Shown: positions 1-8,606 of the stretch, in pieces | Layout of the letters: each line of letters starts with the position of its first letter | Numbering within the stretch: position 1 is the first letter of the stretch | From: Myxococcaceae bacterium | Lineage (GTDB): Bacteria; Myxococcota; Myxococcia; Myxococcales; Myxococcaceae | Length of the DNA stretch: 36,718 bases | Direction: 5' to 3' | Assembly (NCBI GenBank): GCA_022616315.1 | Contig: JAKEEX010000562.1 | Span: forward strand, 1 to 36,718 | The notes under the pieces: model-generated | The model's database searches: none | What the model was told of the DNA's origin: nothing | What the model saw: the letters and a program-made list of their open reading frames with translations, nothing else | Position numbers and translations under genes: made by a program

Positions 1-150
1 CACCCACAGCAGCGCCTCCCGCTCGAGCGGGTAGACGGCCCCTTCGAGAGCGCGCACCACCTGCCTCGCGAGGCGTGAGCCCGCAGCCACGGTATCCCCG
101 GAGGCCGGGGCGCTGCGCAGCGGTTGCTCCATGCGTGGTTCGTCCGCCAT
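1..150 (-). CDS. Unknown protein, N-terminal fragment (cut by window edge)
   Basis: An ATG at 148-150 on the minus strand opens a frame of 50 codons that runs off the left edge. It begins MADEPRMEQPLRSAP and continues to a stretch reading VVRALEGAVYPLEREALLWV. The codons are GC-rich at third positions like the neighbouring genes, which supports real coding. The segment ALEGAVYPLEREALLWV loosely resembles the start of DUF2795-type small proteins (pattern LKGIDYPASKEELV), but this is a recollection of the family and too short to be firm. The gene is divergent from the small plus-strand gene at 341, and the 190 nt between them could hold both promoters. No function can be given. Confidence 0.5.
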   Translation of the reverse strand, partial: MADEPRMEQPLRSAPASGDTVAAGSRLARQVVRALEGAVYPLEREALLWV

Positions 151-340
151 GGCTCGTGAAGACGTTAACCACCCGGAAGGGCACCGGTGGGTGCGGGCTC
201 CAGCCTCCCACGCCCACCTTCCCTGCGGCCCACCGGGCGGCACTGGCACCTCCACACGCGGGTGTGCATGGCCGCCGGCGCCCACGGGTGCCACCGTAAA
301 GGCAGGGATCGGTCCACTTCTGTCCGAAAGGGGCGCCGCC

Positions 341-556
341 ATGAGGGACTGGCGCAAGCTGATACAAGACCACATGCCCGGCAGACGCAGCTCGAGCCGG
401 ACGCCACACTGGCCTCCCATTCCCGGACGTTCGGCCGAGCATGACGGGCCCACGCCCACCGGGACGCCACCCGAGGAGCAGGCCCGGGTGACGGCGGCCC
501 AGCGGGAGCTGGAGCGGCAGATCGTCGACGATCCGCTCATCCCCCACTCCCGCTGA
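341..556 (+). CDS. Small hypothetical protein (71 aa)
   Basis: ATG at 341 is preceded by the purine-rich AAAGGGG about 9 nt upstream, which makes it a better start than upstream in-frame ATGs. The product starts MRDWRKLIQDHMPGRR, has a proline/threonine-rich middle (GPTPTGTPPEEQ) and ends in a short charged segment (ARVTAAQRELERQIVDDP) that could be helical. There is no signal peptide, membrane segment or cysteine. I do not recognise the family. It is followed by a strong hairpin (588-612) shared with the convergent pdhC. Length, start site and context support a real small gene, but homology was not tested. Confidence 0.5.
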   Translation: MRDWRKLIQDHMPGRRSSSRTPHWPPIPGRSAEHDGPTPTGTPPEEQARVTAAQRELERQIVDDPLIPHSR

Positions 557-587
557 GCGTGCGGGAGGCGTCGGTGGAGTCACGGGG

Positions 588-612
588 CCCGGCGGGATTC
601 GCCCCCGCCGGG
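588..612. terminator. Bidirectional terminator-like hairpin
   Basis: A perfect 9-bp inverted repeat, CCCGGCGGG (588-596) and CCCGCCGGG (604-612), encloses a 7-nt loop. It lies exactly between the stop codons of two convergent genes (556 and 617). There is no T-tract, as is usual at such GC content, so termination in both directions is inferred from structure and position. Confidence 0.6.
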
Positions 613-616
613 GACG

Positions 617-1933
617 CTAGAAGAGCAGCCGCATGGGGTGCTCGAGCAGCGCCTTGAGCTCGCGCAGGTACTCGGCCCCCACCGCGCCGTCGATCACGCG
701 GTGGTCCCCGGAGAGGGTGACGCTCATCATCTTGCGGACGACCATTTGCCCGTCGCGGACCACCACCTTGTCCGTCACGGCCCCCACCGCGAGGATGCCC
801 GCGTGTGGCGGGTTGATGACCGCGATGAACTGGTCGATGCCGTACATGCCCAGGTTGGACACTGTGAGCGTGCCGCCCGTGTACTCCTCGGGGCGCAGCT
901 TGCGGTTGCGCGCACGCTCGGCGAGGTCACGCGCCTCGCCGGAGATCGTGGCCAGCCCCTTCTGGTCCGCGTCCTTGAGGATGGGCGTGATGAGCCCATC
1001 CTCGATGGCCACCGCGATGCCCACGTCCACATTCGAGAACTGGAGGACCTGGTCCCCCTGCAGGGACACGTTCATCTTCGGCGAGCGGCGCAGGGCCACG
1101 GCCGCGGCCTTGATGACGAGGTCGTTCACGCTGACCTTCGCCTCCAGCGCCTTGGCCTCCTCGCGCACCTTCATGGCCGCGTCCATCTCCACCTCGATGG
1201 CGAGGTAGAAGTGCGGCACGCCGGGCTTCACCTCCGCCATGCGCTGGGCGATGACCCGGCGCATCGAGCTGATGGGCTTCGCCACCGGCTCCTGGCGCTC
1301 GGCCCGGAACGGCACGGGGATGAAGGCCGGCTTCTTCGCCGGCGCAGGGACGGCCCTGAGCGCAGGTGCAGCGGGCGCCTCGGCGCGAGGCTGGGCCATC
1401 GCGGCCTCCACGTCACGCTTGACGATGCGACCCTGCGGTCCCGTGCCCTGGAGCTCCGCGAGCTCGAGCCCCTGCTCGCGCGCCATCTTCTTCGCCAGAG
1501 GTGAGGCACGCAGACGTCCCTCGACCTCCTCGCGGCGCGGCGGCGTCGGGACTGCTGCGACGGGCGCGACCGCACGGGGCGCCGGTGCAGGCGCAGCGGC
1601 CGGGGCCATCGGGGCCGGCGCCGGTGTGGCCTTCGGTGCCTCGGCGGAGGTGGCCTTCGGTGCAGGCGCGGCGGCACCGGCCTCCACCTTCTCGCCCTTC
1701 TCGCCGATGAAGGCGATGGGGGCGCCGACCGGTGCCATCTGGTCCTCACCCACCGCAATCTTCAGCAGGTAGCCGTCGTCGTAGGCCTCCACCTCGAGGT
1801 TGGACTTGTCCGTCTCGACCTCGGCGATGGCCTCGCCGGAGGAGATCTTGTCCCCCTCCTTCTTGAGCCACTTGGTGATCTTCCCCTCCTTCATGGTGGG
1901 GGAGAGTGCAGGCATCTGAACTGGGGTCGCCAT
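617..1933 (-). CDS. pdhC: Pyruvate dehydrogenase complex E2, dihydrolipoamide acetyltransferase
   Basis: This 438-aa E2 subunit transfers the acetyl group from the E1 product to CoA through a swinging lipoyl arm in the cytoplasmic PDH core. One lipoyl domain occupies residues 1-80, with the lipoylated lysine at K43 in VETDKSNLEVEA. An Ala/Pro-rich linker (about 85-135) follows, then a peripheral-subunit-binding domain (about 140-180, ASPLAKKMAREQG). The catalytic acyltransferase domain runs from about 215 to the end, with the active-site motif SGDHRVIDG (H411, D415). Only one lipoyl domain is present, whereas enterobacterial E2 has three. It starts 8 bp after the pdhB stop, so it is the last gene of a pdhA-pdhB-pdhC operon. 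A 2-oxoglutarate or branched-chain E2 is less likely because the E1 partners look PDH-type. Confidence 0.93.
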   Translation of the reverse strand: MATPVQMPALSPTMKEGKITKWLKKEGDKISSGEAIAEVETDKSNLEVEAYDDGYLLKIAVGEDQMAPVGAPIAFIGEKGEKVEAGAAAPAPKATSAEAPKATPAPAPMAPAAAPAPAPRAVAPVAAVPTPPRREEVEGRLRASPLAKKMAREQGLELAELQGTGPQGRIVKRDVEAAMAQPRAEAPAAPALRAVPAPAKKPAFIPVPFRAERQEPVAKPISSMRRVIAQRMAEVKPGVPHFYLAIEVEMDAAMKVREEAKALEAKVSVNDLVIKAAAVALRRSPKMNVSLQGDQVLQFSNVDVGIAVAIEDGLITPILKDADQKGLATISGEARDLAERARNRKLRPEEYTGGTLTVSNLGMYGIDQFIAVINPPHAGILAVGAVTDKVVVRDGQMVVRKMMSVTLSGDHRVIDGAVGAEYLRELKALLEHPMRLLF

Positions 1934-1941
1934 GGGGTTCC

Positions 1942-2928
1942 TCAGCCCTCCTCGCGGTAGAGGACCTTCTTGACGGCCGCGATGATCTTCGGCGCGTCCG
2001 GCTGCGCGGCGGCCTCGAGGTTCGCCGCGTAGCTCATGTTGATGTCCAGGCCGGTCACCCGGTGCACCGGGGCGTCCAGGTGGTCGAAGGCCTTGCTCTG
2101 GAGGAGGTCCACCACCGAGGCCCCGACACCGGCCAGCGGCCAGCCCTCCTCCACGATGACCACCCGGTTGGTCTTGCGCACGGTGGCGAGGATCGCCTCC
2201 TCGTCAAGCGGCCGCAGGGTGCGCAGGTCGAGGATCTCCGCGGAGATGCCCTCCTTCTCCAGCTGCTGGGCGGCCTCCTCGCAGAAGTAGTACATGCGCG
2301 ACCAGGTGATGATGGAGACGTCCTTGCCCTCGCGCTTCACGTCCGCCTTGCCGAGCGGCACGACGTGCTCGCCCTCGGGCACCTCGCCCTTGATGGCGTA
2401 GAGGCGCTCGCCCTCGAACATGACCACCGGGTTCTCGTCGCGGATGGCCGCCTTGAGCATCCCCTTGGCGTCCGCGGGGGTGGCCGGGGCGATGACCTTC
2501 AGGCCCGGGAAGTGGGCGTAGTTGGCCTCGAGCGCCTGGCTGTGCTGGCTGGAGAGCCGGCCGCCGGCGCCGCCCGGGCCGCGGAACACGATGGGGCAGC
2601 GCAGCTGGCCGCCGGACATGTGGCGCAGCTTGGCCGCGTTGTTGACGATCTGGTCCATCGCCAGGATGGCGAAGTTCCAGGTCATCATCTCGATGACCGG
2701 GCGCAGGCCCATCATGGCCGCACCCACGCCGAGGCCGGTGAACCCCAGCTCGCTGATGGGGGCGTCCACGACGCGCGCGCTGCCGAAGCGGTCCAGCAGG
2801 CCCTGGGACACCTTGAAGGCGCCGTTGTAGCGACCAACCTCCTCACCCATGAGGAACACCCGGTTGTCGCGCTCCATCTCCTCGGCGAGCGCCTGGTTGA
2901 GCGCCTCGCGGTACATCAGCTCGGGCAT
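1942..2928 (-). CDS. pdhB: Pyruvate dehydrogenase E1 component, beta subunit
   Basis: This 328-aa E1-beta subunit pairs with the alpha subunit encoded just upstream to form the thiamine-diphosphate decarboxylase. The N-terminal transketolase-like pyrimidine-binding domain has MGEEVGRYNGAFKVSQGL at residues 27-44; the Glu pair at 29-30 includes the residue expected to activate the cofactor. The motif DAPISELGFTGLGVGAA and, near the C-terminus, the transketolase C-domain (VVIVEEGWPLAGVGASV) are typical. Start ATG at 2926-2928 lies 47 bp from the pdhA stop. Length matches the family (about 325-330 aa). The subunit feeds acetyl-CoA into the TCA cycle. Confidence 0.93.
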   Translation of the reverse strand: MPELMYREALNQALAEEMERDNRVFLMGEEVGRYNGAFKVSQGLLDRFGSARVVDAPISELGFTGLGVGAAMMGLRPVIEMMTWNFAILAMDQIVNNAAKLRHMSGGQLRCPIVFRGPGGAGGRLSSQHSQALEANYAHFPGLKVIAPATPADAKGMLKAAIRDENPVVMFEGERLYAIKGEVPEGEHVVPLGKADVKREGKDVSIITWSRMYYFCEEAAQQLEKEGISAEILDLRTLRPLDEEAILATVRKTNRVVIVEEGWPLAGVGASVVDLLQSKAFDHLDAPVHRVTGLDINMSYAANLEAAAQPDAPKIIAAVKKVLYREEG

Positions 2929-2975
2929 GACTTGCAGTCTCCAGAAGTCGTGTGTGGGGACAGGGGACGCGCCGC

Positions 2976-4100
2976 TCAGCGCGCCAGGCCTGCCTTCTTC
3001 TCAGCCTTGACCGCCTCCTCGCGCGGCTCGAGGTCCCAGGTGACCTGGAAGTCCTTCGGGCCGGGATAGCGGGGCCAGTTCACCTTCACGCCGAGCACGC
3101 GCTCGCGGGGGCGCACGTCCTCCTCACCCTCCTCCACGATGGTGTCGCGCCACAGCTCGTCGAGCGAAGGCTCCGCGGACCCGTCGGCGAACTTCACCGC
3201 GTCGTCCACCACCTTCTTCACCTCTTCCTCGATGGCGTCGAAGGCGGACTCGGCGAGGCCGGGGATGACCTTGAGCGCGTGGGCCTTGAGGCGCGGGATG
3301 GGGTCGTTGCGCCGCTCGTCCTCCACCTCCTGCTTGGTGCGGTAGGTGGCGGGGTCGGCCATGGAGTGGCCGCGGAAGCGATAGGTGTTGGCCTCGAGCA
3401 GCACCGGGCCCTTGCCGGCGCGGCAGTACTCGGCCGCGTCCTTCACCGCCTCGTACATCGTGAGCACGTCCATGCCGTCCACCGGCTCGCCGCGCATCCC
3501 GTAGGGCTCGGCGCGCCGGTAGATCTCCGTCTGGGCGGTGACGCGCGCGAGCGCGGTGCCCATGCCGTAGCGGTTGTTCTCGCAGATGTAGATGACCGGC
3601 AGCTTCCACTTGGCGGCCATGTTGAAGGTCTCGTGGAACGAGCCCTGGTTGGCCGCCGCGTCCCCGAAGTAGCAGACGGTGACCCGATCCTCGTTGCAGT
3701 ACTTGCTCTTGAAGGCCATGCCGGCGGCGAGCGGGATCTGCCCACCCACGATGCCGTAGCCACCGTAGAAGTGGTGCTCGATGTCGAAGATGTGCATCGA
3801 GCCGCCCTTGCCCTTGCTGTAGCCGTTGCCGCGGCCGAACAGCTCCGCCATCACCATGCCCGCATCCGAGCCACGCGCCAGCGGCTGGCCGTGGTCGCGG
3901 TAGGCGGAGAGCATGTAGTCGTCGGGCCGGATGGCCTCGATCGCACCCACCGCCACGGCCTCCTGGCCGATGTAGAGGTGGCAGAAGCCGGCGATCTTCC
4001 CCAGGCCATACTGCTGGCCCGCCCGCTCCTCGAAGCGGCGGATGAGGTACATCTTCCGGTACATCGTGAGCAGCTGGTCCTTCGTCAGCGAGCTCGCCAC
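2976..4100 (-). CDS. pdhA: Pyruvate dehydrogenase E1 component, alpha subunit
   Basis: This 374-aa E1-alpha subunit starts at GTG 4098-4100, with AGGAGG nine nucleotides upstream. The thiamine-diphosphate motif is seen as GDAAANQGSFHETFNMA (from residue 146) through CENN (about 173-176). The phosphorylation-loop-like segment YRFRGHSMADPATYRT is present, but bacterial enzymes are not generally regulated there. The third residue of the classic GDG motif is Ala (GDA). The other motif residues, including D147 and N175, are present. It is first in the operon, with a promoter-like sequence at 4188-4216. The complex also needs E3 (lipoamide dehydrogenase), which is not in this window and must be supplied from elsewhere. 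Confidence 0.93.
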   Translation of the reverse strand: MASSLTKDQLLTMYRKMYLIRRFEERAGQQYGLGKIAGFCHLYIGQEAVAVGAIEAIRPDDYMLSAYRDHGQPLARGSDAGMVMAELFGRGNGYSKGKGGSMHIFDIEHHFYGGYGIVGGQIPLAAGMAFKSKYCNEDRVTVCYFGDAAANQGSFHETFNMAAKWKLPVIYICENNRYGMGTALARVTAQTEIYRRAEPYGMRGEPVDGMDVLTMYEAVKDAAEYCRAGKGPVLLEANTYRFRGHSMADPATYRTKQEVEDERRNDPIPRLKAHALKVIPGLAESAFDAIEEEVKKVVDDAVKFADGSAEPSLDELWRDTIVEEGEEDVRPRERVLGVKVNWPRYPGPKDFQVTWDLEPREEAVKAEKKAGLAR

Positions 4101-4187
4101 GGTTCCAAGCCTCCTGTGGGGAGCGGAGCCGCCCGGGCCGCGCGGAGTGCACGGACCAGCGGGCGCCCGCCAGACATCACGCGGGGC

Positions 4188-4216
4188 CTTCTAGGACCCC
4201 TCTGGACAAACTTCAA
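4188..4216 (-). promoter_or_regulatory. Candidate sigma-70 promoter for pdhABC
   Basis: On the minus strand TTGAAG (4211-4216) and TAGAAG (4188-4193) are separated by exactly 17 nt. Each matches four of six consensus positions. This would give a leader of roughly 80 nt before the pdhA GTG. The local sequence is AT-richer than its surroundings. No operator was identified. Confidence 0.5.
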
Positions 4217-4314
4217 AGAGATTGTGGGGCGTTCCCGCGCGACGCGCAGCGCCGGTGCGAGAACGTCGGATTCATCACGCAGCGCAGCATCGCGCTGCAG
4301 CACCGCTCGCCTGC

Positions 4315-4998
4315 TCAGCGAGCGTGGCCGAGCCGGTCCAGCAAGCGGCGGATGGCGAGCTCCGTCTTCGCGTCCGGGAGCTCTCCGCGGACGCACGCCG
4401 CGAGCACCTCATCGAGCGGACTCCAGCGCACACGGCAACCCTCCTCCAGCGGTGAGCCGTCGCCCGGCGGCGGATGCTGCGCGCGCCCCGTGACGTCCAC
4501 CTCGGTGAGGAAGATCTTCTCCGAGAGGATTCCAGGGGCGACGAAGAACGCGCCGCCGAGCGGGCGGATGTCACGTGGCGTCACGTGGTAGCCACCCTCC
4601 TCGCGCACCTCCTCCACTGCGCGGTGGAGGAGCCCCGCCTCGCCCACGTCGGTGGGCTCGAGCAGCCCGGCGACGATCTCCTGCGTCTTCAGGTAGCGCG
4701 CTGCGTCGGGGAGCGGTGTCGCGCGGTCCTTGCGGAAGTAGGCCGCGGGGCGGAGGTTCTCGCGCAGGAGCACCTCGAGCCCCTGTTCTCCGCGCCTCCA
4801 CACGAGCACCGCCACCGCGTCCAGCCGCGGCCGGTCGATGACGTCCACGCGGTACATGGCGGAGTGGCTCCCGTCCTCGCGCAGGTTGCGGCAGCGGAGC
4901 CTGCGCACGTGCAGGAAGCCCTCGTCGCAGCGGCCCGTCGCGGTGAAGTCCTCCACCACCTCGATGTCCGTCACGTCCACCTGCGAGCGCTCCGCCAT
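4315..4998 (-). CDS. Nudix-superfamily hydrolase (ADP-ribose pyrophosphatase-like)
   Basis: The 227-aa product has the layout of ADP-sugar Nudix hydrolases: a strand-rich N-terminus (HSAMYRVDVIDRPRLDAVAVLVWRR, split here as HSAMYRVDV and DAVAVLVWRR), then the Nudix helix with EEVREEGGY at residues 129-137. Compared with the consensus G-x5-E-x7-REUxEExGU, the Arg is Glu and the upstream Glu (E120) is one position off, so the box is degenerate although the metal-binding EE pair is kept. Start ATG 4996-4998 has GGGAGG about 9 nt upstream. It is the last gene of the leftward haem/GspE run, 33 bp after the ATPase gene. Small inverted repeats follow its stop (4305-4323 and 4284-4298) and could be a weak terminator. 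The substrate is unknown. Confidence 0.75.
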   Translation of the reverse strand: MAERSQVDVTDIEVVEDFTATGRCDEGFLHVRRLRCRNLREDGSHSAMYRVDVIDRPRLDAVAVLVWRRGEQGLEVLLRENLRPAAYFRKDRATPLPDAARYLKTQEIVAGLLEPTDVGEAGLLHRAVEEVREEGGYHVTPRDIRPLGGAFFVAPGILSEKIFLTEVDVTGRAQHPPPGDGSPLEEGCRVRWSPLDEVLAACVRGELPDAKTELAIRRLLDRLGHAR

Positions 4999-5031
4999 GA
5001 CAGAGTACCTCCCTCGTCCCCGCGTGGGGCT

Positions 5032-6843
5032 TCAGTCGCGCGAGGTCATCCGGACGACCTCCTCGAAGGAGGTCTGGCCCCGCGCGAGCTTCAGCACGCC
5101 GGCCTCACGCAGGGTGCGCATGCCGCCCGCTCGCGCGAGCCCCGCCAGTTCCTCCATGGGGGCGCCCGAGGAGATGCGGCTGCGGAGCGCGGAGGTGACG
5201 TCCACCACCTCGAAGGCGCCGGTGCGGCCGAAGTAGCCGGTGTGACGGCAGCGCACGCACCCTGCTCCCTCCCGCAGCTGGACGCCGCCCGGGAGCAGCG
5301 GCAGCGGTGCGCCGAGCGCGGCCAGCTCCTCCGCGCTGAGGCTGACGGGCGTGCTGCAGTGAGCGCAGATGCGCCGCAGGAGGCGCTGCGCCATCACGCC
5401 GAGCAGGCAGCTGCCGAGCAGGAAGGACGGCACCCCGAGGTCCCGCATGCGGCTCACGGCGCCGAGCGCGTCGTTGGTGTGGAGCGTGGAGAGGACGAGG
5501 TGGCCCGTGAGCGCAGACTGGATGGCGTTCTCCGCAGTCTCCGCGTCGCGGATCTCCCCCACCATGATGACGTCCGGGTCCTGCCGGAGGATGTGGCGGA
5601 GCGCTCCTGCGAAGTCGAGCCCCACCTTGGGCTGCACCTGCACCTGGTTGAACGCCTCCCACACCATCTCGATGGGGTCCTCGATGGTCGTGACGTTCAC
5701 GTCCGGCCCCGCCAGGGCCTTGAGCGCGGAGTAGAGGGTCGTCGTCTTTCCGCTGCCCGTGGGGCCGGTGACGAGGATGAGCCCGTGGGGATTGTCGATC
5801 CAGCCCTCGAACTTCTCACGCTCGTCCGGCTCGAAGCCGAGCTGGGCGATGTCCTGCACCAGCGTCTCCGGGTCGAAGATGCGGATGACCACCTTCTCGC
5901 CGAACGCGCACGGGAGCGTGGACACGCGCAGCTCCACCTCGCGACCCTCGCGCTCCGTCTTGATGCGTCCGTCCTGGGGTCGCCGCTTCTCCGAGATGTC
6001 GATGCGCGAGAGCATCTTCACGCGGCTCACCACCGGCGCGTGGACGCCCGCGGGCAGGGTGTAGACGGGATGCAGCACGCCGTCGATGCGCAGGCGCACG
6101 ACCGACGTCTCCCGCCGCGGCTCGATGTGGATGTCCGAGGCGCGGTTGTCGAACGCGTAGCGCAGGAGGTAGTCCACCGCCTGCACGACGGGCTTGTCGG
6201 ACGCCTCGAGCTCCTGCGTCCCGCTGAGCCGCACCAGCTGCTCGAAGTTGGCGACGGCCGGCCCCGTGGGCGCGAAGTCGTCGGCCGCGCGCGCGAGCGT
6301 CCGGTTGAAGCCATAGATGTCCGTGATGGCGCGGAGGATGTCCGTCCTCGCGGACAGCACCACCTGCACCTGCTGGCCCGTGAGCTGGCGCAGGCTGTCC
6401 ACGAGCTCGCCGTCGAACGGGTTGGCCACCGCCACCAGGAGCCGGGGCCCGGCCTTCTCCAGCGGCAGCAGCGCGTGCCGCTGCGCGAAGGGCCGGCTCA
6501 CCGTGCGTGTGGCGAGCGCCATGTCCAGCTTCAGGGGGTCGATCTTCCGGTACGGCACCCCCGCCGCGTGCGCGACCGCCTCGGTGACGCGGTCCTCGTC
6601 CAGCACGCCGCCCCGCTCGTCGAGGGGCACCTCAAAGGCGGCCACCAGCTCCACCGGGGACACCTCGTCGCGCGCGCTGTCCTTTCCACCGTGCCCCCTC
6701 GAGCGGAGCACGCGTGCACGGGCGGCGGACTCCTGGGCGGAGATGTCGCGGGCCTGGGCCGCTGACAGGAGCCCCCGGGACACCAGGGCCTCGAGGACGA
6801 AGGACAGCGTGAAGTCCGACCGGGAACGGGAGACTGCGCTCAC
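5032..6843 (-). CDS. GspE/PulE/PilB-family secretion ATPase
   Basis: This 603-aa hexameric-type ATPase belongs to the type II secretion/type IV pilus assembly family. An N-terminal MshEN/T2SSE-N-like region spans about 60-175 (AAGVPYRKIDPLKL, NPFDGELVDSLRQLTG). Walker A is GPTGSGKT at 360-367. The Asp box (TTIEDPIE), Walker B DPDVIMVGE (422-430) and His box (STLHTND) follow. A tetracysteine zinc site is formed by CAHC (493-496) and CVRC (529-532), typical of GspE and PilB. It starts at GTG 6841-6843, 29 bp after hemCD. No other secretion or pilus gene is nearby, so its partner machine cannot be named; myxobacteria usually carry several paralogues. Confidence 0.88.
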   Translation of the reverse strand: MSAVSRSRSDFTLSFVLEALVSRGLLSAAQARDISAQESAARARVLRSRGHGGKDSARDEVSPVELVAAFEVPLDERGGVLDEDRVTEAVAHAAGVPYRKIDPLKLDMALATRTVSRPFAQRHALLPLEKAGPRLLVAVANPFDGELVDSLRQLTGQQVQVVLSARTDILRAITDIYGFNRTLARAADDFAPTGPAVANFEQLVRLSGTQELEASDKPVVQAVDYLLRYAFDNRASDIHIEPRRETSVVRLRIDGVLHPVYTLPAGVHAPVVSRVKMLSRIDISEKRRPQDGRIKTEREGREVELRVSTLPCAFGEKVVIRIFDPETLVQDIAQLGFEPDEREKFEGWIDNPHGLILVTGPTGSGKTTTLYSALKALAGPDVNVTTIEDPIEMVWEAFNQVQVQPKVGLDFAGALRHILRQDPDVIMVGEIRDAETAENAIQSALTGHLVLSTLHTNDALGAVSRMRDLGVPSFLLGSCLLGVMAQRLLRRICAHCSTPVSLSAEELAALGAPLPLLPGGVQLREGAGCVRCRHTGYFGRTGAFEVVDVTSALRSRISSGAPMEELAGLARAGGMRTLREAGVLKLARGQTSFEEVVRMTSRD

Positions 6844-6872
6844 CTAGGAGCACCTCATGGGAAGGGAGTCCG

Positions 6873-8606
6873 TCACCGCGCCGCCACCACGGCCTCGAGC
6901 AGGCCCTCCGGCGTCGGCGTGCGCGCCACCGTGGCCACGCGCACACGCAGGGCCGCCAGCGCCGCCGCGGTCGTGGGCCCGATGGCCACGACGTGGGCGC
7001 GCCTGAGGAGCGCCTCGCCCTCGGGCAGCTCCGCCAGCGCCTCGGCGGTCCGCGGTGATGCGAGCACGACGACGTCCGGCGGCTCCCCGGTGAGCCGCGC
7101 ACGCACCTGCGCGTCCAGCGGGAGCTGCTCGGCACGGTAGGCCGCCACCCGGACCACGGGAACGCCGCCCGCCTCCAGCGCCTCCTGCAGCTCGCGCCGG
7201 CCCTCCTCCGCCGCGGGGAGCAGGACCTCCTCGCCTGCCGCGAGGTCCTGCTTCAACGCCTCGGCGAGCCCGAGGCCCGTGGTCCGCTCGGCCACCACCG
7301 TCACCTTCAACCCCAGCGCCTCGATGGCGTGCGCAGTGCGCGGGCCCACCGCGCCCAGCTTGAGCGTGGAGAGCCGCGCCAGGTTCCCCGCTTCGCGCAG
7401 CGCCTCCGCCAGGGCATCCACCGCGGACGGGCTGGAGAAGAGCACCCAGCGGTAGCGCTGGATGTGCTCCGCGGCGGCGCGCAGCGGGGCCGGGTTCGTG
7501 GGCGGCAGGAGCTCGAGCAGCGGCAACGACACGACCTCGGCGCCCTCGTCCTCCAGCAGGAAGCACAGCTCCCGCGCGCGCTCGCGTGGCCGCGTCACGA
7601 GGACGCGCGTTCCGGCGAGGCGCCCTCCGGGGACCGGTGCGGGTGAAGGGGGTTGCGCCGGCGCGTGCTCCGCCGCGGAGGGCGACACGTGCCCGTAGGT
7701 GTGGAGGAGGTCCGCGGCCCCGCGCTCGAGGAGCTCCTCGGCAAGCGCGAGGCCGAGCGTCTCCGCCTCCTCCACCGGGCCCTCCCGCTCGCCTCGCACC
7801 ACCAGCGTTCCGTCCGGCCGTCCCACCAGGCCCCGCATCCGCACCCGCCCACCCTCCACCTCGGCGTATCCTGCCAGGGGCACGGAGCAGCCGCCCTCGA
7901 GGCGCGAGAGGAAGGCGCGCTCGGCCACGACGGCGTGGCGGGTGGCGGCATGTTCCAGCGGCGCGAGGAGCGCGCGCACCCGCGCGTCGTCCTCGCGGCA
8001 CTCGATGGCGAGTACCCCCTGTCCCACCGCGGGGAGCGACACGTCCGTGGACAGCACCTGGGCCACCTTGTCCCCGAGCCCCAGCCGCTTGAGCCCCGCG
8101 TGGGCGAGGAGCAGCGCGTCCAGGCCCTCCGCCTCGAGCTTCCTCAGGCGGGTCTGCACGTTCCCGCGCACGCTCACGACCTGCAGGTCCGGTCGTCGCT
8201 CGCGCAACAGGCAGCTGCGGCGCAGCGACGCGGTGCCCACCTTCGCGCGGTGGGGAAGCGACTCGAGCGAGTGTCCCGCGGGACACACCAGCGCGTCGCG
8301 TGGGTCCTCGCGCTCCGGCACCGCGGCGAGCAGCAGCCCCGGCGGCAGGTGGGACGTCATGTCCTTGAGGCTGTGCACCGCGAGGTCGGCCGTGCCCTCC
8401 AGCAGCGCCTGCTCGATCTCCTTGACGAAGAGCCCCTTGCCACCCACGGCGGCCAGGGGCGCCGCGAGGAAGCGGTCCCCCGCGGTGCTCATCTCCACGA
8501 GCGACACCGTAAGCCCTGGATGCGCCGCCTTGAGGAGCGCCGCCACGTGGTGGGCCTGCCACAGCGCCAGCGGGCTCTTCCGGGTGGCGATGCGGAGGGA
8601 GCTCAC
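6873..8606 (-). CDS. hemCD: Fused porphobilinogen deaminase / uroporphyrinogen-III synthase (HemC-HemD)
   Basis: One uninterrupted 577-aa frame carries two consecutive enzymes of tetrapyrrole synthesis. Residues 1 to about 310 are hydroxymethylbilane synthase: [14 protein letters not shown], catalytic aspartate D82 in VHSLKDM, and the dipyrromethane-cofactor cysteine C240 in [16 protein letters not shown] Pro/Ala-rich linker (about 305-325) leads to a HemD-like domain (about 325-577) beginning [13 protein letters not shown], with [25 protein letters not shown] and a C-terminal [10 protein letters not shown]. Start GTG 8604-8606 overlaps the hemA TGA by 4 bp (GTGA), implying translational coupling. 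The fusion would hand unstable hydroxymethylbilane directly to the cyclase; that benefit is inference. Confidence 0.9.
   Translation of the reverse strand: MSSLRIATRKSPLALWQAHHVAALLKAAHPGLTVSLVEMSTAGDRFLAAPLAAVGGKGLFVKEIEQALLEGTADLAVHSLKDMTSHLPPGLLLAAVPEREDPRDALVCPAGHSLESLPHRAKVGTASLRRSCLLRERRPDLQVVSVRGNVQTRLRKLEAEGLDALLLAHAGLKRLGLGDKVAQVLSTDVSLPAVGQGVLAIECREDDARVRALLAPLEHAATRHAVVAERAFLSRLEGGCSVPLAGYAEVEGGRVRMRGLVGRPDGTLVVRGEREGPVEEAETLGLALAEELLERGAADLLHTYGHVSPSAAEHAPAQPPSPAPVPGGRLAGTRVLVTRPRERARELCFLLEDEGAEVVSLPLLELLPPTNPAPLRAAAEHIQRYRWVLFSSPSAVDALAEALREAGNLARLSTLKLGAVGPRTAHAIEALGLKVTVVAERTTGLGLAEALKQDLAAGEEVLLPAAEEGRRELQEALEAGGVPVVRVAAYRAEQLPLDAQVRARLTGEPPDVVVLASPRTAEALAELPEGEALLRRAHVVAIGPTTAAALAALRVRVATVARTPTPEGLLEAVVAAR

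Noticed and set aside
1906-6765. Long plus-strand open frames (387, 513 and 763 aa) opposite pdh, Nudix and GspE genes
   Set aside because: They are rich in His, Arg, Leu and Val with no domain, and mirror the high-GC third positions of well-identified minus-strand genes.
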